Shown here: positions 1-10,736 of the stretch, one piece after another
Position numbering within the stretch: the stretch's first letter is position 1
Layout: each line of letters begins with the position of its first letter
DNA from: an uncultured Clostridium sp.
Lineage (GTDB): Bacteria; Bacillota; Clostridia; Clostridiales; Clostridiaceae
Assembly (NCBI GenBank): GCA_903789665.1
Contig: CAIFEX010000010.1
Coordinates: forward strand, 1 to 64,000
Reading direction: 5' to 3'
DNA: 64,000 bases
Notes under the pieces: model-generated
What the model saw: the letters and a program-made list of their open reading frames with translations, nothing else
Told to the model about the DNA's origin: nothing
Database searches by the model: none
Position numbers and translations under genes: made by a program

Positions 1-92
1 GTCTCTTTTTCCATTTCTCATCTTAAATAACCCTACAGTAATTTTACACTAAGCTATAAATAATTTAAAATATATTTAAAATACAGAGTTGT

Positions 93-124
93 GAAAGATT
101 TTCAGCTTTTACTGAAAATCTTTC
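93..124 (-). terminator. Hairpin after pyrG, likely terminator
   Basis: A perfect 13-bp inverted repeat (GAAAGATTTTCAG, loop CTTTTA, CTGAAAATCTTTC) sits directly after the pyrG stop codon. Neither strand has a clean U-tract after it, so it may be a weak terminator or an mRNA-stabilising stem. To its left, bases 1-92 are AT-rich. A minus-strand ATG at 19-21 could open a further gene that leaves the window, but seven codons are not enough to identify it. Confidence 0.6.
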
Positions 125-131
125 AAAATAA

Positions 132-1778
<1,647 letters not shown>

Positions 1779-1867
1779 GTTTTTTATCCTGGTAAAATCT
1801 AAATCCCATATTTTAATACGTTGCTTAAAATACAAATAAATTAAATAATTAATTTTTCTTTATATTA

Positions 1868-1896
1868 TTGACAAAATGCTTAATTAGTTCTATAAT
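1868..1896 (+). promoter_or_regulatory. Consensus sigma-A promoter pointing into a gene-free stretch
   Basis: TTGACA (1868-1873), a 17-base spacer and TATAAT (1891-1896) form a perfect vegetative promoter on the plus strand. No plus-strand gene follows: downstream lie about 110 gene-free bases and then the 3' end of a minus-strand gene. It could drive a small or antisense RNA. In an AT-rich genome a chance match is possible, although both hexamers and the spacing are exact. Confidence 0.5.
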
Positions 1897-2014
1897 GAAA
1901 ATTACTCTTATAAATAAAATAGCATGTTTTGTCCAAAAACATACTTAATATGATAACATATTTCTCATTCATATTCTAGGTTTTTTTATTTTTATAGAAT
2001 ATTTATTTTATTCT

Positions 2015-2323
2015 TTATTCTACTCCATCTATCAGCTCTTCCGCTTCAAAATACATATCTCTTATACGTTTGTTCAGGAGCAATTTCTTTTCTGCTTTTC
2101 TTATATTATTCCTCATGTTATTTCTATTTACGGAAGGAAAATCTTTTTTTAATGTATCCAGATCATAACACCCATATCTATTTACAAGTAAAAAAAATAG
2201 ATATTTACAGGATTCATCCTTTAAAATATTCAGCAATTCATTTCTGCTCAATCCCTTATATTTGCACAATATATCAATTATTTTAGAATACACCTTTTCT
2301 TTATCATTAAAATACTTTCTCAA
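2015..2323 (-). CDS. Small basic protein of unknown function
   Basis: I do not recognise this 102-residue protein. It is lysine-rich, and its C-terminal half (RNNMRNNIRKAEKKLLLNKRI) looks like basic helices, so nucleic acid contact is conceivable but unproven. I chose the TTG at 2321-2323 because AAGGGAGTG lies six bases before it. The ATG seven codons upstream (ending at 2344) has no ribosome binding site, and the Shine-Dalgarno sequence would lie inside the longer reading frame. It sits between pyrG and a DUF1934 gene, with enough space on both sides for its own promoter. Confidence 0.6.
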   Translation of the reverse strand: MRKYFNDKEKVYSKIIDILCKYKGLSRNELLNILKDESCKYLFFLLVNRYGCYDLDTLKKDFPSVNRNNMRNNIRKAEKKLLLNKRIRDMYFEAEELIDGVE

Positions 2324-2412
2324 TATATACACTCCCTTCGCCATTTATCTATATATTCAATTATTTCCACAAGATAAAATTTTAATCAGGAGTGAAAAAT
2401 CATCAGCAGCCG

Positions 2413-2826
2413 TCACTGGGTTTTTATATTTACTTTCAACTGTGTATTTTGTGCAGCTTGTCCTGCCAGACTCATATTATAGTCAACCAGTACATTCCCA
2501 CCATCTTCACCTATATCTATATTTATTTTATTGGTCTTTATTTCCAGTTCCACAACTCCATAAGGCGTTTTATACATTGATCTATTTTTCTGATGTCTGT
2601 TAAAATCCATTTTGGCATTGGTACTGCCCATTCTTATAAGGCATAGCCCATCATCTTTTATCTTTAAGGTAGTAGTAGTTCCCTCCATGCCCGATATTTG
2701 AGTTTCCTTATAAACTGCATAATAGCAGTCATTTTTTTTATAAAAATTTCCGGGAGTTACCACTTCTATAGGTTCATCGTTATCGGATTGCCTACTAGAT
2801 AAAGATATAATCGCCTTTTTTTTCAT
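2413..2826 (-). CDS. DUF1934 / YwiB-like beta-barrel protein
   Basis: A 137-residue protein resembling the DUF1934 family (YwiB of Bacillus subtilis), a small calycin-like beta-barrel of unknown ligand. The family signs I see are the early acidic stretch followed by VTPGNFYKKNDCYYAVYKE, the segment ISGMEGTTTTLKI, and the C-terminal GNVLVDYNMSLAGQ strand typical of these proteins. There is no signal peptide, so it should be cytoplasmic. In several Firmicutes the gene lies next to argS; here it follows the ypeB region instead. Family assignment rests on remembered motifs. The biochemical role is not known. Confidence 0.8.
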   Translation of the reverse strand: MKKKAIISLSSRQSDNDEPIEVVTPGNFYKKNDCYYAVYKETQISGMEGTTTTLKIKDDGLCLIRMGSTNAKMDFNRHQKNRSMYKTPYGVVELEIKTNKINIDIGEDGGNVLVDYNMSLAGQAAQNTQLKVNIKTQ

Positions 2827-2955
2827 AATTAAATTTTAACCTGCCTTTCTAATCCCCACAACAATAAATTTTAAAATCTATTCCATTATATCAAATAGGC
2901 CGGAATTTTTATAGGATTTTTATTTCACCTATGTAATAACCTGGATAAAAATACA

Positions 2956-2993
2956 CCCTAAAAGCACGAATATTTCCATATCTGCCTTTAGGG
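2956..2993 (-). terminator. Terminator after ypeB
   Basis: On the minus strand CCCTAAAGGCA pairs with TGCTTTTAGGG (11 bp, one G-U pair), followed by TGTATTTTT. It lies 18 bases after the ypeB stop codon and fits a Rho-independent terminator. Confidence 0.8.
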
Positions 2994-3011
2994 ATATATA
3001 TCTATAACAAA

Positions 3012-4382
3012 TTATATAGTTAATTCTCCATTAGGAGTATTGATTATTTGAATTATTTTTTCTTCATATCCGGTTTCAGCATTTATATACACTTTAAAAT
3101 TATCATTTTTATAATTTCCTGAAAATTCATAGCATAGTATCTCACTGTTTGTTTCCGTAGGAATTACGACAAGTCTTTTCCCGGTTACATTCAGTCTATT
3201 TCCGACTTTCTTCTGTGCTTCCTCATAGCTCATTTTGGGAGTTGATATCTCTCTCGTTTCAACATGTGACATAAGATATTTATCTGCTTCTATCCCTATG
3301 ATATCCCCATTATCCAGGGCTATTTTCAATTTTATCTGATCCGGATATACCAATATATTACCTTGCTTGTAAACATAACTTACTACAGCTATATTATTGT
3401 ATTTTAAAGAATAGGTTGGAATCATGTTATCGTATCCTAGATTCTTCAAATATTCTGCTCCCATATCCCTTGATTTTTTTACAGTAATGGAACTATTGTT
3501 TACGGCCCTATCATTTATCAAATATGAGATTTTCCCGCCCCTTTTACTTATTTCACATATCACTCTGTCTCCCTTTCTACTCCTATTTTTAAGGGCAGCA
3601 GTAAATCTGTACACATCTATATCGGCTTTTCCCTTGACGGAAGATACGGTCAGACTTTCAATCTTATTTTTTCCTATTATTTTCCTGGCTATCTTTTCGG
3701 CTTCCTTCCCGGATATCTGCCTTTGTGAATCAATTTTAGGTTTTACTTGAAGTACATTATCCGAAAACGGCCCATCATATATAAGTGCAGGATATTGAAC
3801 TATCTGTTTTTGCATACCCTGGAACTGTTCTGATATGGAATTATCATTATTTTTTGCAAAAGCGCCAATGATCTTCTTCCTTATTTCTCCCCATTTCACC
3901 TTGCCTTGATTTATATTATCGGCCGTGGATTTCAACTGGCCCTCTAAAATAACAGATTGTTTTTTCAGCCTTTCTATATTATTATAATCCTCGTCATTCA
4001 ACTGTTTCCCCGTGGTAGATAATTTGCCCAAATTATAACAAAAATCTCCAGTCTGACTCAAAAATTTACTGGTATCAGATATAGTAGGCTGATCCACTGG
4101 AAGGGAATGCAATTTATCATTGGCTATACCAGAATACCTAAATATTTCTTCAAAAACAACTATGGCCTGTTCTCTTGAACCGACTACGGCCGCCTTTGTC
4201 AAATTCACTCTTATATTTTGTACTGCATCTATAAGTTCATACATGCTTTTGCCATATTCACCCTGGAGATAATTTCTATAATCATTCCTTTCCAAAGTCA
4301 TGAGAACTGCAAACGTACTTGAAAAGACAACAATTAAAATCACTAATGCCGTGTATATGATTCTTTTTTTCGTGATTTTCAC
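3012..4382 (-). CDS. ypeB: Germination protein YpeB
   Basis: YpeB is a spore inner-membrane protein that stabilises and localises the cortex-lytic enzyme SleB. The 456-residue product has one N-terminal membrane anchor (about residues 6-27), a helical region, and C-terminal PepSY-like (YPEB) repeats, including ISGKEAEKIARKII and MSYEEAQKKVGNRLNV. I place the start at the GTG at 4380-4382, six bases after GAGGTGG, which gives the normal short basic N-terminus before the anchor. The longer frame starting at 4415 lacks a ribosome binding site. In most spore formers ypeB follows sleB directly; here the neighbour upstream is a divergent glycosyltransferase and no sleB is in the window. Confidence 0.93.
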   Translation of the reverse strand: MKITKKRIIYTALVILIVVFSSTFAVLMTLERNDYRNYLQGEYGKSMYELIDAVQNIRVNLTKAAVVGSREQAIVVFEEIFRYSGIANDKLHSLPVDQPTISDTSKFLSQTGDFCYNLGKLSTTGKQLNDEDYNNIERLKKQSVILEGQLKSTADNINQGKVKWGEIRKKIIGAFAKNNDNSISEQFQGMQKQIVQYPALIYDGPFSDNVLQVKPKIDSQRQISGKEAEKIARKIIGKNKIESLTVSSVKGKADIDVYRFTAALKNRSRKGDRVICEISKRGGKISYLINDRAVNNSSITVKKSRDMGAEYLKNLGYDNMIPTYSLKYNNIAVVSYVYKQGNILVYPDQIKLKIALDNGDIIGIEADKYLMSHVETREISTPKMSYEEAQKKVGNRLNVTGKRLVVIPTETNSEILCYEFSGNYKNDNFKVYINAETGYEEKIIQIINTPNGELTI

Positions 4383-4617
4383 AGAGCTCCACCTCTCTTT
4401 TACAACGAATTTCACACAAAGACCGGTATACTTTGATATTTATTTATATTGTCTGCATTTATTCAATTGTTATGTATTATAAGTTTAATAATGTTCACAA
4501 AAGCCAATACTATTTGATGATTATTATTAATTTTTTCTTAAATGTTTATTAAATGAGTTTATTATTTTTGCTACATTTTATATAATGAGATTACATACTT
4601 AATCAGAAGGTGATTAG

Positions 4618-5859
4618 ATGAACATTTTAATTCTCTCAATTTCCGCCGGTGGAGGACACGGCAATGCAGCTGAAGCATTAAAAAGTTACATATCCCTGAG
4701 AGATCCAGCATCAAACGTAAAAATTGTTGATGCCTTAAAATATATAAATCCCATAATAGACAAGGTAGTAATAGGCAGTTACTTAAAGTCACTCAAAGTA
4801 TCTCCTTCTTTATACGGAAAATTATACAGCTATTCAGAAGGCGATTACACAATTACAACCACAATAAGTTCAAAACTTATTGAGTCCCTGACCTGTAAAC
4901 TACTTCCCCTTATAAACGAATATAATCCTGATATATTGATATCGACTCATTCCTTTGCCACAGAAATGCTGTCTGTATTGAAATCAAAATATCATATATG
5001 CATACCCTGTATGTGTATAATTACTGATTATTATCCGCATACTTCCTGGCTGCATCCATATATAGATGCTTATGTGATTTCCAATAAGAACATGATAAAA
5101 AAGATGATATCAAAGGGAATACCTAAAGATACCATATATAATTTCGGTATACCCGTTAAACCGGAGTTCAATATAAATTACAATAGACATGATACATTGA
5201 AAAGCTTAAAATTATCCCAATCTAAATTCACTATCCTAGTTATGGGCGGAAGCTTGGGCTTAGGTAAAATAGCAGACATATATAAACAACTGGATAAGGT
5301 CAGTGAAGACATTCAAATAATAATTATAACGGGGAAAAATAAAAAGCTCTATTCAGAACTTTCAAAAATCAAGATGTCTTCTTCTAAAGAAACTCGAATA
5401 ATAGGCTTTACCAATCAAGTAAATAAATATATGCAGGCCAGTGATCTCCTTTTGACAAAACCAGGAGGGCTTACTATTGCAGAAGCACTGATATGTAAAA
5501 TACCTTTGGGATTTTTTTCTCCTATACCTGGCCAAGAGGAAAAAAATGCACAATTTTTATTGAAAAATAATCTGGCTGTAAATTTAACCGATATAGGGAA
5601 ATGTAGAGAAAACATTGAAAAACTTCTTAATTCCAGGGAAAAGCTCGAAATAATAAGTGGAAATTGCAGCAGATTTGCAAAACCATATGCGGTAAATGAC
5701 ATATTTAATCTTATGAACTGGCTTATAGAAAACAATTTAGCCAAAAAAAATTTAACCGGAAATAGGATAATACACAATAAGGACAACATTAAGACATTTT
5801 TTAAATCAGCAGAAGAACATTTTGTCAAAACTGCTCAAAAACTATTTGCAGGAAATTAA
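4618..5859 (+). CDS. MGDG synthase/UgtP-like glycolipid glycosyltransferase
   Basis: A 413-residue member of the MurG/MGDG-synthase glycosyltransferase family (GT28). The likely reaction is transfer of a sugar from a UDP-sugar to diacylglycerol at the inner face of the membrane, giving glycolipids or a lipoteichoic acid anchor. The N-terminal ISAGGGHGNAA motif marks the acceptor-binding domain. The C-terminal donor domain has VMGGSLG and KPGGLTIAEAL. AGAAGGTG precedes ATG by six bases, and TATAAT at 4581-4586 is a probable -10 box. The gene stands alone, divergent from ypeB. The exact donor, acceptor and number of sugars added cannot be read from the sequence. Confidence 0.88.
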   Translation: MNILILSISAGGGHGNAAEALKSYISLRDPASNVKIVDALKYINPIIDKVVIGSYLKSLKVSPSLYGKLYSYSEGDYTITTTISSKLIESLTCKLLPLINEYNPDILISTHSFATEMLSVLKSKYHICIPCMCIITDYYPHTSWLHPYIDAYVISNKNMIKKMISKGIPKDTIYNFGIPVKPEFNINYNRHDTLKSLKLSQSKFTILVMGGSLGLGKIADIYKQLDKVSEDIQIIIITGKNKKLYSELSKIKMSSSKETRIIGFTNQVNKYMQASDLLLTKPGGLTIAEALICKIPLGFFSPIPGQEEKNAQFLLKNNLAVNLTDIGKCRENIEKLLNSREKLEIISGNCSRFAKPYAVNDIFNLMNWLIENNLAKKNLTGNRIIHNKDNIKTFFKSAEEHFVKTAQKLFAGN

Positions 5860-5882
5860 TTGATGCAATATGTAATTATAAT

Positions 5883-5910
5883 ACAGGTGATGTCTGAAAA
5901 TCTCACCTGT
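5883..5910. terminator. Hairpin between convergent genes
   Basis: ACAGGTGA pairs with TCACCTGT around a 12-base loop in the short gap between the plus-strand glycosyltransferase and minus-strand spoIIR. T-rich sequence follows on the plus strand (ACTGTAATTTT), so it may serve the glycosyltransferase and possibly both genes. Confidence 0.65.
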
Positions 5911-5925
5911 ACTGTAATTTTCAAA

Positions 5926-6582
5926 TTACATTTTTGAAATTTTATAACCCATATCTTTCAATATTTCTAATAATTTGAACTTCAACTTTATATCTTTTTT
6001 ATTCACTCCGAGGGAGGAATTATCCACCATCTTATATTCTTCCGGTGTCAAAACTTTTTTCATTTCATCTTCCGTTTTTTTATAGGAAACTTGTCCCTTT
6101 GTAATATCAACAAAACACAGAGGAGGAAACATGACACACCACCAGTTTTGTCCCTGTCCACTGCCTATAATTATTCTGTACGCCTCATATTTTCCCGGTG
6201 GTAGAGTTATATTCCCATAAGTTTTTATGGGAAAATTCGTCTCAGACAAAGTGCTGTTCACTTTATAACTGTAACCCTCTCTTCTTATCTCATTATTAGC
6301 TATCTCCAATATCCTGCTGTCATTTTCTTTTAAAATTTTTCTAGATTTATTTATATCTTCTGAATTTTCCAATTTAGGAGCTATGTACTCCAGAACCCTA
6401 TCTCTAACTCTTAATTTAAGAGCTTGATCACTTCCTGAATCACTATTTGCTATAACATGAAATCTTATTATTCTGGATGCCATATCCTCCTCCACATTTT
6501 TATTTTTTATTTCAAGGAAAACGGAATTTGCAGCAAATATACTCAAAATGCCTATAATAAATACAAGCAAATACTTTTTCAT
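5926..6582 (-). CDS. spoIIR: Stage II sporulation protein R
   Basis: SpoIIR is made in the forespore under sigma-F, is secreted into the intermembrane space and signals SpoIIGA to cleave pro-sigma-E in the mother cell. The 218-residue product has an N-terminal signal or anchor segment (about residues 4-21) and then the family block RIIRFHVIANSDS and KLRVRDRV. The conserved PPGKYEAYRIIIGSGQGQNWWCVMFPPLCFVD region is also clear; it is interrupted nowhere. Length and order of motifs match the family, so I am confident. It lies downstream of the germination genes on the same strand, about 85 bases away, but probably has its own forespore promoter. Confidence 0.96.
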   Translation of the reverse strand: MKKYLLVFIIGILSIFAANSVFLEIKNKNVEEDMASRIIRFHVIANSDSGSDQALKLRVRDRVLEYIAPKLENSEDINKSRKILKENDSRILEIANNEIRREGYSYKVNSTLSETNFPIKTYGNITLPPGKYEAYRIIIGSGQGQNWWCVMFPPLCFVDITKGQVSYKKTEDEMKKVLTPEEYKMVDNSSLGVNKKDIKLKFKLLEILKDMGYKISKM

Positions 6583-6667
6583 GATTTCACCCCATCTTTT
6601 ATAATTATTTTCAATTTACTAGTAATTATTGACATATATTTGAGTTATATTCACTGCAATTTATATT

Positions 6668-8923
6668 TTATTTCGTTACGCCGATCCTCCTTATATTCGT
6701 ATTCACATTTATATTTACAACTGCATTTTTATATGTGTCATTCCAGTCATTTTTTACCTGTTTCCATAAAAACGGATGATATTTTTCTATATATTCCCTA
6801 AAGCCTATAGGATCTACTTGAAATTCCCTCTGTGTGGATTTTATCACACTTTTACATTCCTTTCCTATAGACTCATTGAAATACTGTTGAATTTGATTCA
6901 ATTTGTCTACAGACAGCGTTTCATTACCAGTGTAATAGTTCTTTATCTGACCCTCTATATACAGATGCACATCAAATACTAACCTGCCGTTTTCCTGAAG
7001 CACCCTTATCTTTCTATCAGTATTATCAATTCTTATATCCACCGGATGACCCTCTAAATATATCATTTTTTTCCCGCCTTTTAAAATTCCTTTCAGCAAT
7101 TCTATATTGGAGGTTTGAACTGAATTAAAAGTCCCTTTTTGTGCAAAATTTTTTATTATAAAAGTACCTGATATTTTTATATTTTTGCTATCTTTATCAA
7201 CAACAATTCTGGGAACCATGCTATTCCCGTTCTCACTCATCTGAACTAAAAAATCATTTAAAGTTACAGGAACAACTGTATTATCCTTAAGATCACTTTC
7301 CACCATACCCAATATATAATTTTCCGCACTCGTTTCTATGGGCATATTAAAAGTCACATATTTTTCCGCATCCCCCTCCGACATAACTATATACATATTC
7401 CTATTTAAAGAAGGTTCTCTTTGAAGATAATCAATGGCCTCTTTTACCGCATCAGGGTATTTCATCAGATTTTCACCCAATATCAACAATTTAGTATGGC
7501 TAAATCTCATGGATCTGCTGCTCTTAGCTATGGCATTACTAACTGCATCTTGAATCGAATATCCATCAACACTTATATATTTATCCTTAGACACCCCGCC
7601 TTTACCCGGTTCCAATTTACTTAAATCCGGTATTCCAAAAGTTACATGAAATTTTTTTAGATCTATGGAAGTCAGCGGATCCGTAGGCTTCATGTCCCTG
7701 AATTTTTTCTTTTTTGCTATATCAACTCCTGCATCTATCCCAATTATAGATACCAATTCAGTTCTCTCTATTTCAACTTTATCCCAGCATCCAGTCAGTA
7801 AAGTACATATCAGAAGCAAAGACATAATTTTATTTACATTTCCTTTTTTTTTGGCTTTACCAAATAAAAGCAGGACAATTGGCAGTATAATTAAACTATA
7901 TATAAAAAGCGGAGGTATAAATTTATTGCTTATGGCATAGAGCTGCGCTATATTCTGGGGATATAAAGCTATCATATATATTATCGGAGCTATCAAAGCC
8001 GATGAAAGTTTTACGTCACCCAGCCTGAATACATCTTTTACTATATCGGATGACAAATAATATATATTTGAAAAAGTAGTAAAATAAAATATAACCCAAA
8101 GAGCCATAACTACTCCTTCCCATCTTTCTATAAAAGCTCCTTCTACATTTATGGAATTTATCATAGTTATGGTAGGCCATAATAGAATTTTAGTCTGTTC
8201 TTTGGAAAAAATAGCCAGAGAAAATACAACAATTATAACATAAAAAATTGTTATAAATAAAATGCTTTTTACAATTGCCTTATTTATACCGGATTTATTT
8301 TTTATAAACGGCCCTATAATATATATTATTTCTATCCCGGCAAAATTATAAATTGCACTTTTAAGTGCAGTTATATAAACATAGGGTTTATTAGTAAATA
8401 TGGGTAAATTATTGGTAAAATCAGTTTTATTTAAAGTAAACAGAAATATCAGACCTATTGATATGAATAATATCCAGAAAGAAACTTCATTGAACTTTAT
8501 CAGATTTTCCAGTTTACTCCTTACAAGATAAATTCCTAAAAAAATAGTTACAATTACTAAAAATTCCGTGGGTGTCTTTTCCAAAAGATACATCTTTATA
8601 ACTTCTATAAATATTCTCATTCCAACTGATATGGTAAATATATTATACACTGCAAATATAACGGCTAAAATCCCCCCGAATATTTTCCCGAAATTATTTT
8701 CAAGTATTGTACTCAATTTGTTATATCCATTGGATTTTATTGTCCTGTAGGCAATATAAATCAAAACGTAAGCCAAAAAACCTGCTGCCACAGTAACAAC
8801 CGACCCGTCGGTGCCGGCAATACTCACTACTTCCCTCGGGTATGAAAATACACCTACACCTATAACAGTCACTATTACAGTAGAAAATATTCCAAATACG
8901 GTTATGAAATCCATATCTCTCAC
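6668..8923 (-). CDS. Fused germinant receptor B and C subunits (GerKB-GerKC)
   Basis: This single 751-residue frame contains two proteins that are normally separate. Residues 1 to about 358 are a GerAB-type permease of the APC superfamily with about ten membrane helices, the ligand-binding subunit of a spore germinant receptor. From about residue 372 comes a complete GerAC-type lipoprotein, including its hydrophobic signal and lipobox (LLTGC), followed by WDKVEIERTELVSIIGIDAG. The join is at an A9 run on the coding strand (7844-7852). In the -1 frame a TAA follows after five codons, and in the +1 frame after three. An ATG at 7823-7825 could start the C subunit (385 residues). The 5' end may be the GTG at 8923 or the ATG three codons later. 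The fusion may be real, slippage-controlled or a one-base error. Confidence 0.85.
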   Translation of the reverse strand: MRDMDFITVFGIFSTVIVTVIGVGVFSYPREVVSIAGTDGSVVTVAAGFLAYVLIYIAYRTIKSNGYNKLSTILENNFGKIFGGILAVIFAVYNIFTISVGMRIFIEVIKMYLLEKTPTEFLVIVTIFLGIYLVRSKLENLIKFNEVSFWILFISIGLIFLFTLNKTDFTNNLPIFTNKPYVYITALKSAIYNFAGIEIIYIIGPFIKNKSGINKAIVKSILFITIFYVIIVVFSLAIFSKEQTKILLWPTITMINSINVEGAFIERWEGVVMALWVIFYFTTFSNIYYLSSDIVKDVFRLGDVKLSSALIAPIIYMIALYPQNIAQLYAISNKFIPPLFIYSLIILPIVLLLFGKAKKKGNVNKIMSLLLICTLLTGCWDKVEIERTELVSIIGIDAGVDIAKKKKFRDMKPTDPLTSIDLKKFHVTFGIPDLSKLEPGKGGVSKDKYISVDGYSIQDAVSNAIAKSSRSMRFSHTKLLILGENLMKYPDAVKEAIDYLQREPSLNRNMYIVMSEGDAEKYVTFNMPIETSAENYILGMVESDLKDNTVVPVTLNDFLVQMSENGNSMVPRIVVDKDSKNIKISGTFIIKNFAQKGTFNSVQTSNIELLKGILKGGKKMIYLEGHPVDIRIDNTDRKIRVLQENGRLVFDVHLYIEGQIKNYYTGNETLSVDKLNQIQQYFNESIGKECKSVIKSTQREFQVDPIGFREYIEKYHPFLWKQVKNDWNDTYKNAVVNINVNTNIRRIGVTK

Positions 8924-8964
8924 CTAATCACCTCTTTGTTTAGCGCAGCAGCCATTTAGTTAAA

Positions 8965-10422
8965 CTATCTCTGTCTTATTTTATCTCCGGTGTTCATATA
9001 CTTTGGTCTTTTTTTCAAAAATCTGATAGGAGCTCTAAAATACATATCTTTAAAATCATTGGCATTTTCATTCACCATAGGAGCTAAATAGGATACTCCA
9101 AAGCTTTTTAGCTTTATCAGATGCACCAGAGTAATTACAAGTCCAATCATAATTCCATAAAGCCCTGCTATAGCTGCTGCAATTATAAGTAAAAATCTAA
9201 CCAGTCTAAATGCGGAGGTCATCTCATAATTAGGGGTAGTAAAATTCGTTATAGCAGTAACAGAGACTATTATTATCATTATGGGACTTACTATCCCAGC
9301 TTGAACTGCAGCTTGACCTATAATCAAGCCTCCCACTATTCCAGTAGTGGCACCTATGGATTTTGGAAGCCTTGCCACGGACTCTAAAAGCAAGGCAAAG
9401 CTCAATTCCATGATTATGGCTTCCACAAAAGCTGGAAATGGTACTCCTTCTCTCGAGGCAGCAATAAAATATGCCAGTTTGGTAGGTATTATCCCTGTAT
9501 GGAAAGAAGTAACAGCAACATAAAAAGCCGGCATTATCAAAGTTATTATTATAGAGATGAACCTTATTATTCTTATTGTTGAACTATATATCCACCTTTG
9601 ATAATAGTCATCCGGTGACTGAAATAAATTTGCCATAGTGGTGGGTACTATAATTGCAAAGGGCGAATTGTCTACCACTATTGCGATCCTTCCCTCATAT
9701 AATGCGGATGCCACTACGTCAGGTCTTTCAGTACTCTGAATTTGTGGAAAAAAAGACCATTTATTATCCTCAATAAGCTGTTCAACATAGCCGCTGTCTA
9801 AAATGGCATCTATTTTTATACTATCCAGCCTTTTCATAAGTTCCTTTAATGCGCCCTCATTTACTATGTCATCTATATATACCACTACCACATCGGTTTT
9901 GGATCTTACACCCAGGGGCTTTGGTACAATCTTAAGTCTTGTATCCCTTATCCTCCTTCTTATCAAAGCCGTATTAAATCGCAAAGTTTCAGTAAATCCA
10001 TCCCTGGAGCCCCTTAATACCGTTTCACCTGAAGGTTCAGCTATTCCTCTTACAGGCCAGGCTCTGGTGGCAAGTACATAAAAACTTTTCATACCTTCAA
10101 GAAGCATCAGTGTTTCACCAGATAAGACAAGATCAATTCCCTTCCTTAAATCAACAATCTCTCGCATATCAGATACAGTTATCAACCTCTCTTTTACCAT
10201 TCTTACATCTTTTACATACCTGTACCTGTTCATAAGTCCCCTCAGCAGATCATTTAAAAGCATTTTGTCCCCCATGCCGTCTATATATACTATTGCAGCT
10301 TTAATTTCCCCTATATAAAATTCCCTAAAAACCATATCCGAGTTATCTTTGAATAATCTTTTCAAGTATTCTATATTTTCATCAACTTTAGAAGATATAA
10401 AATTTCTCACTTCTTCCTGCAT
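8965..10422 (-). CDS. gerKA: Spore germination protein GerKA (GerA-type A subunit)
   Basis: The 485-residue protein is an A subunit of a GerA-family nutrient germinant receptor in the spore inner membrane. It has the long soluble N-terminal domain typical of the family (YIGEIKAAIVYIDGMGDK, PKPLGVRSKTDVVVVYIDDI). A membrane region with about four to five helices follows from about residue 290 (PEAFIE-like PFPAFVEAIIMELSFALLLE, then GGLIIGQAAVQAGIVSPIMIIIVSVTAI). AGGAGATG precedes ATG. It sits 16 bases after a 64-residue membrane protein and 41 bases before the fused B-C subunit, so the three form one operon, presumably expressed in the forespore. The K designation is by resemblance to clostridial gerK; the germinant cannot be inferred. 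Confidence 0.93.
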   Translation of the reverse strand: MQEEVRNFISSKVDENIEYLKRLFKDNSDMVFREFYIGEIKAAIVYIDGMGDKMLLNDLLRGLMNRYRYVKDVRMVKERLITVSDMREIVDLRKGIDLVLSGETLMLLEGMKSFYVLATRAWPVRGIAEPSGETVLRGSRDGFTETLRFNTALIRRRIRDTRLKIVPKPLGVRSKTDVVVVYIDDIVNEGALKELMKRLDSIKIDAILDSGYVEQLIEDNKWSFFPQIQSTERPDVVASALYEGRIAIVVDNSPFAIIVPTTMANLFQSPDDYYQRWIYSSTIRIIRFISIIITLIMPAFYVAVTSFHTGIIPTKLAYFIAASREGVPFPAFVEAIIMELSFALLLESVARLPKSIGATTGIVGGLIIGQAAVQAGIVSPIMIIIVSVTAITNFTTPNYEMTSAFRLVRFLLIIAAAIAGLYGIMIGLVITLVHLIKLKSFGVSYLAPMVNENANDFKDMYFRAPIRFLKKRPKYMNTGDKIRQR

Positions 10423-10438
10423 ATGTATTCATCTCCTG

Positions 10439-10633
10439 TCAAAAAGAATAAATCGAAAAGGCATACAGCAAAGTTGAAAGTATAAAAAAAAGTATGCCGA
10501 TTATTTTAGATTTCAAAGCAGTCTTCTTTAAATTTTTTCTTTTAAACTCCTTAGGATCAATAAATACTAAAAAAAATCCCTGGATTATCATAAGTATAAA
10601 AAAATATTTATTAAATAAGTGAATAATATTCAC
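10439..10633 (-). CDS. Two-helix membrane protein, possible germinant receptor D subunit
   Basis: A 64-residue protein with two predicted membrane helices (about residues 9-25 and 44-64) joined by a strongly basic loop (KEFKRKNLKKTALKSK). It is the first gene of the receptor operon, 16 bases before gerKA. It starts at GTG, five bases after GAGGGAG. Small two-helix D subunits encoded with GerA-type receptors are known in Bacillus and modulate germination. Size, topology and position fit that class, and I also recall an uncharacterised clostridial family (CLC_0170-like) of this shape. The role is inferred from context only. Confidence 0.75.
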   Translation of the reverse strand: MNIIHLFNKYFFILMIIQGFFLVFIDPKEFKRKNLKKTALKSKIIGILFFILSTLLYAFSIYSF

Positions 10634-10736
10634 ATATTCTCCCTCTTTCCATTTCTCACTTAATTTAGAATGGCTCTAAATTATTTTCTACTTATTCCAA
10701 ATTATTTATTCACAAAATTATATCTTAATACAAAAA

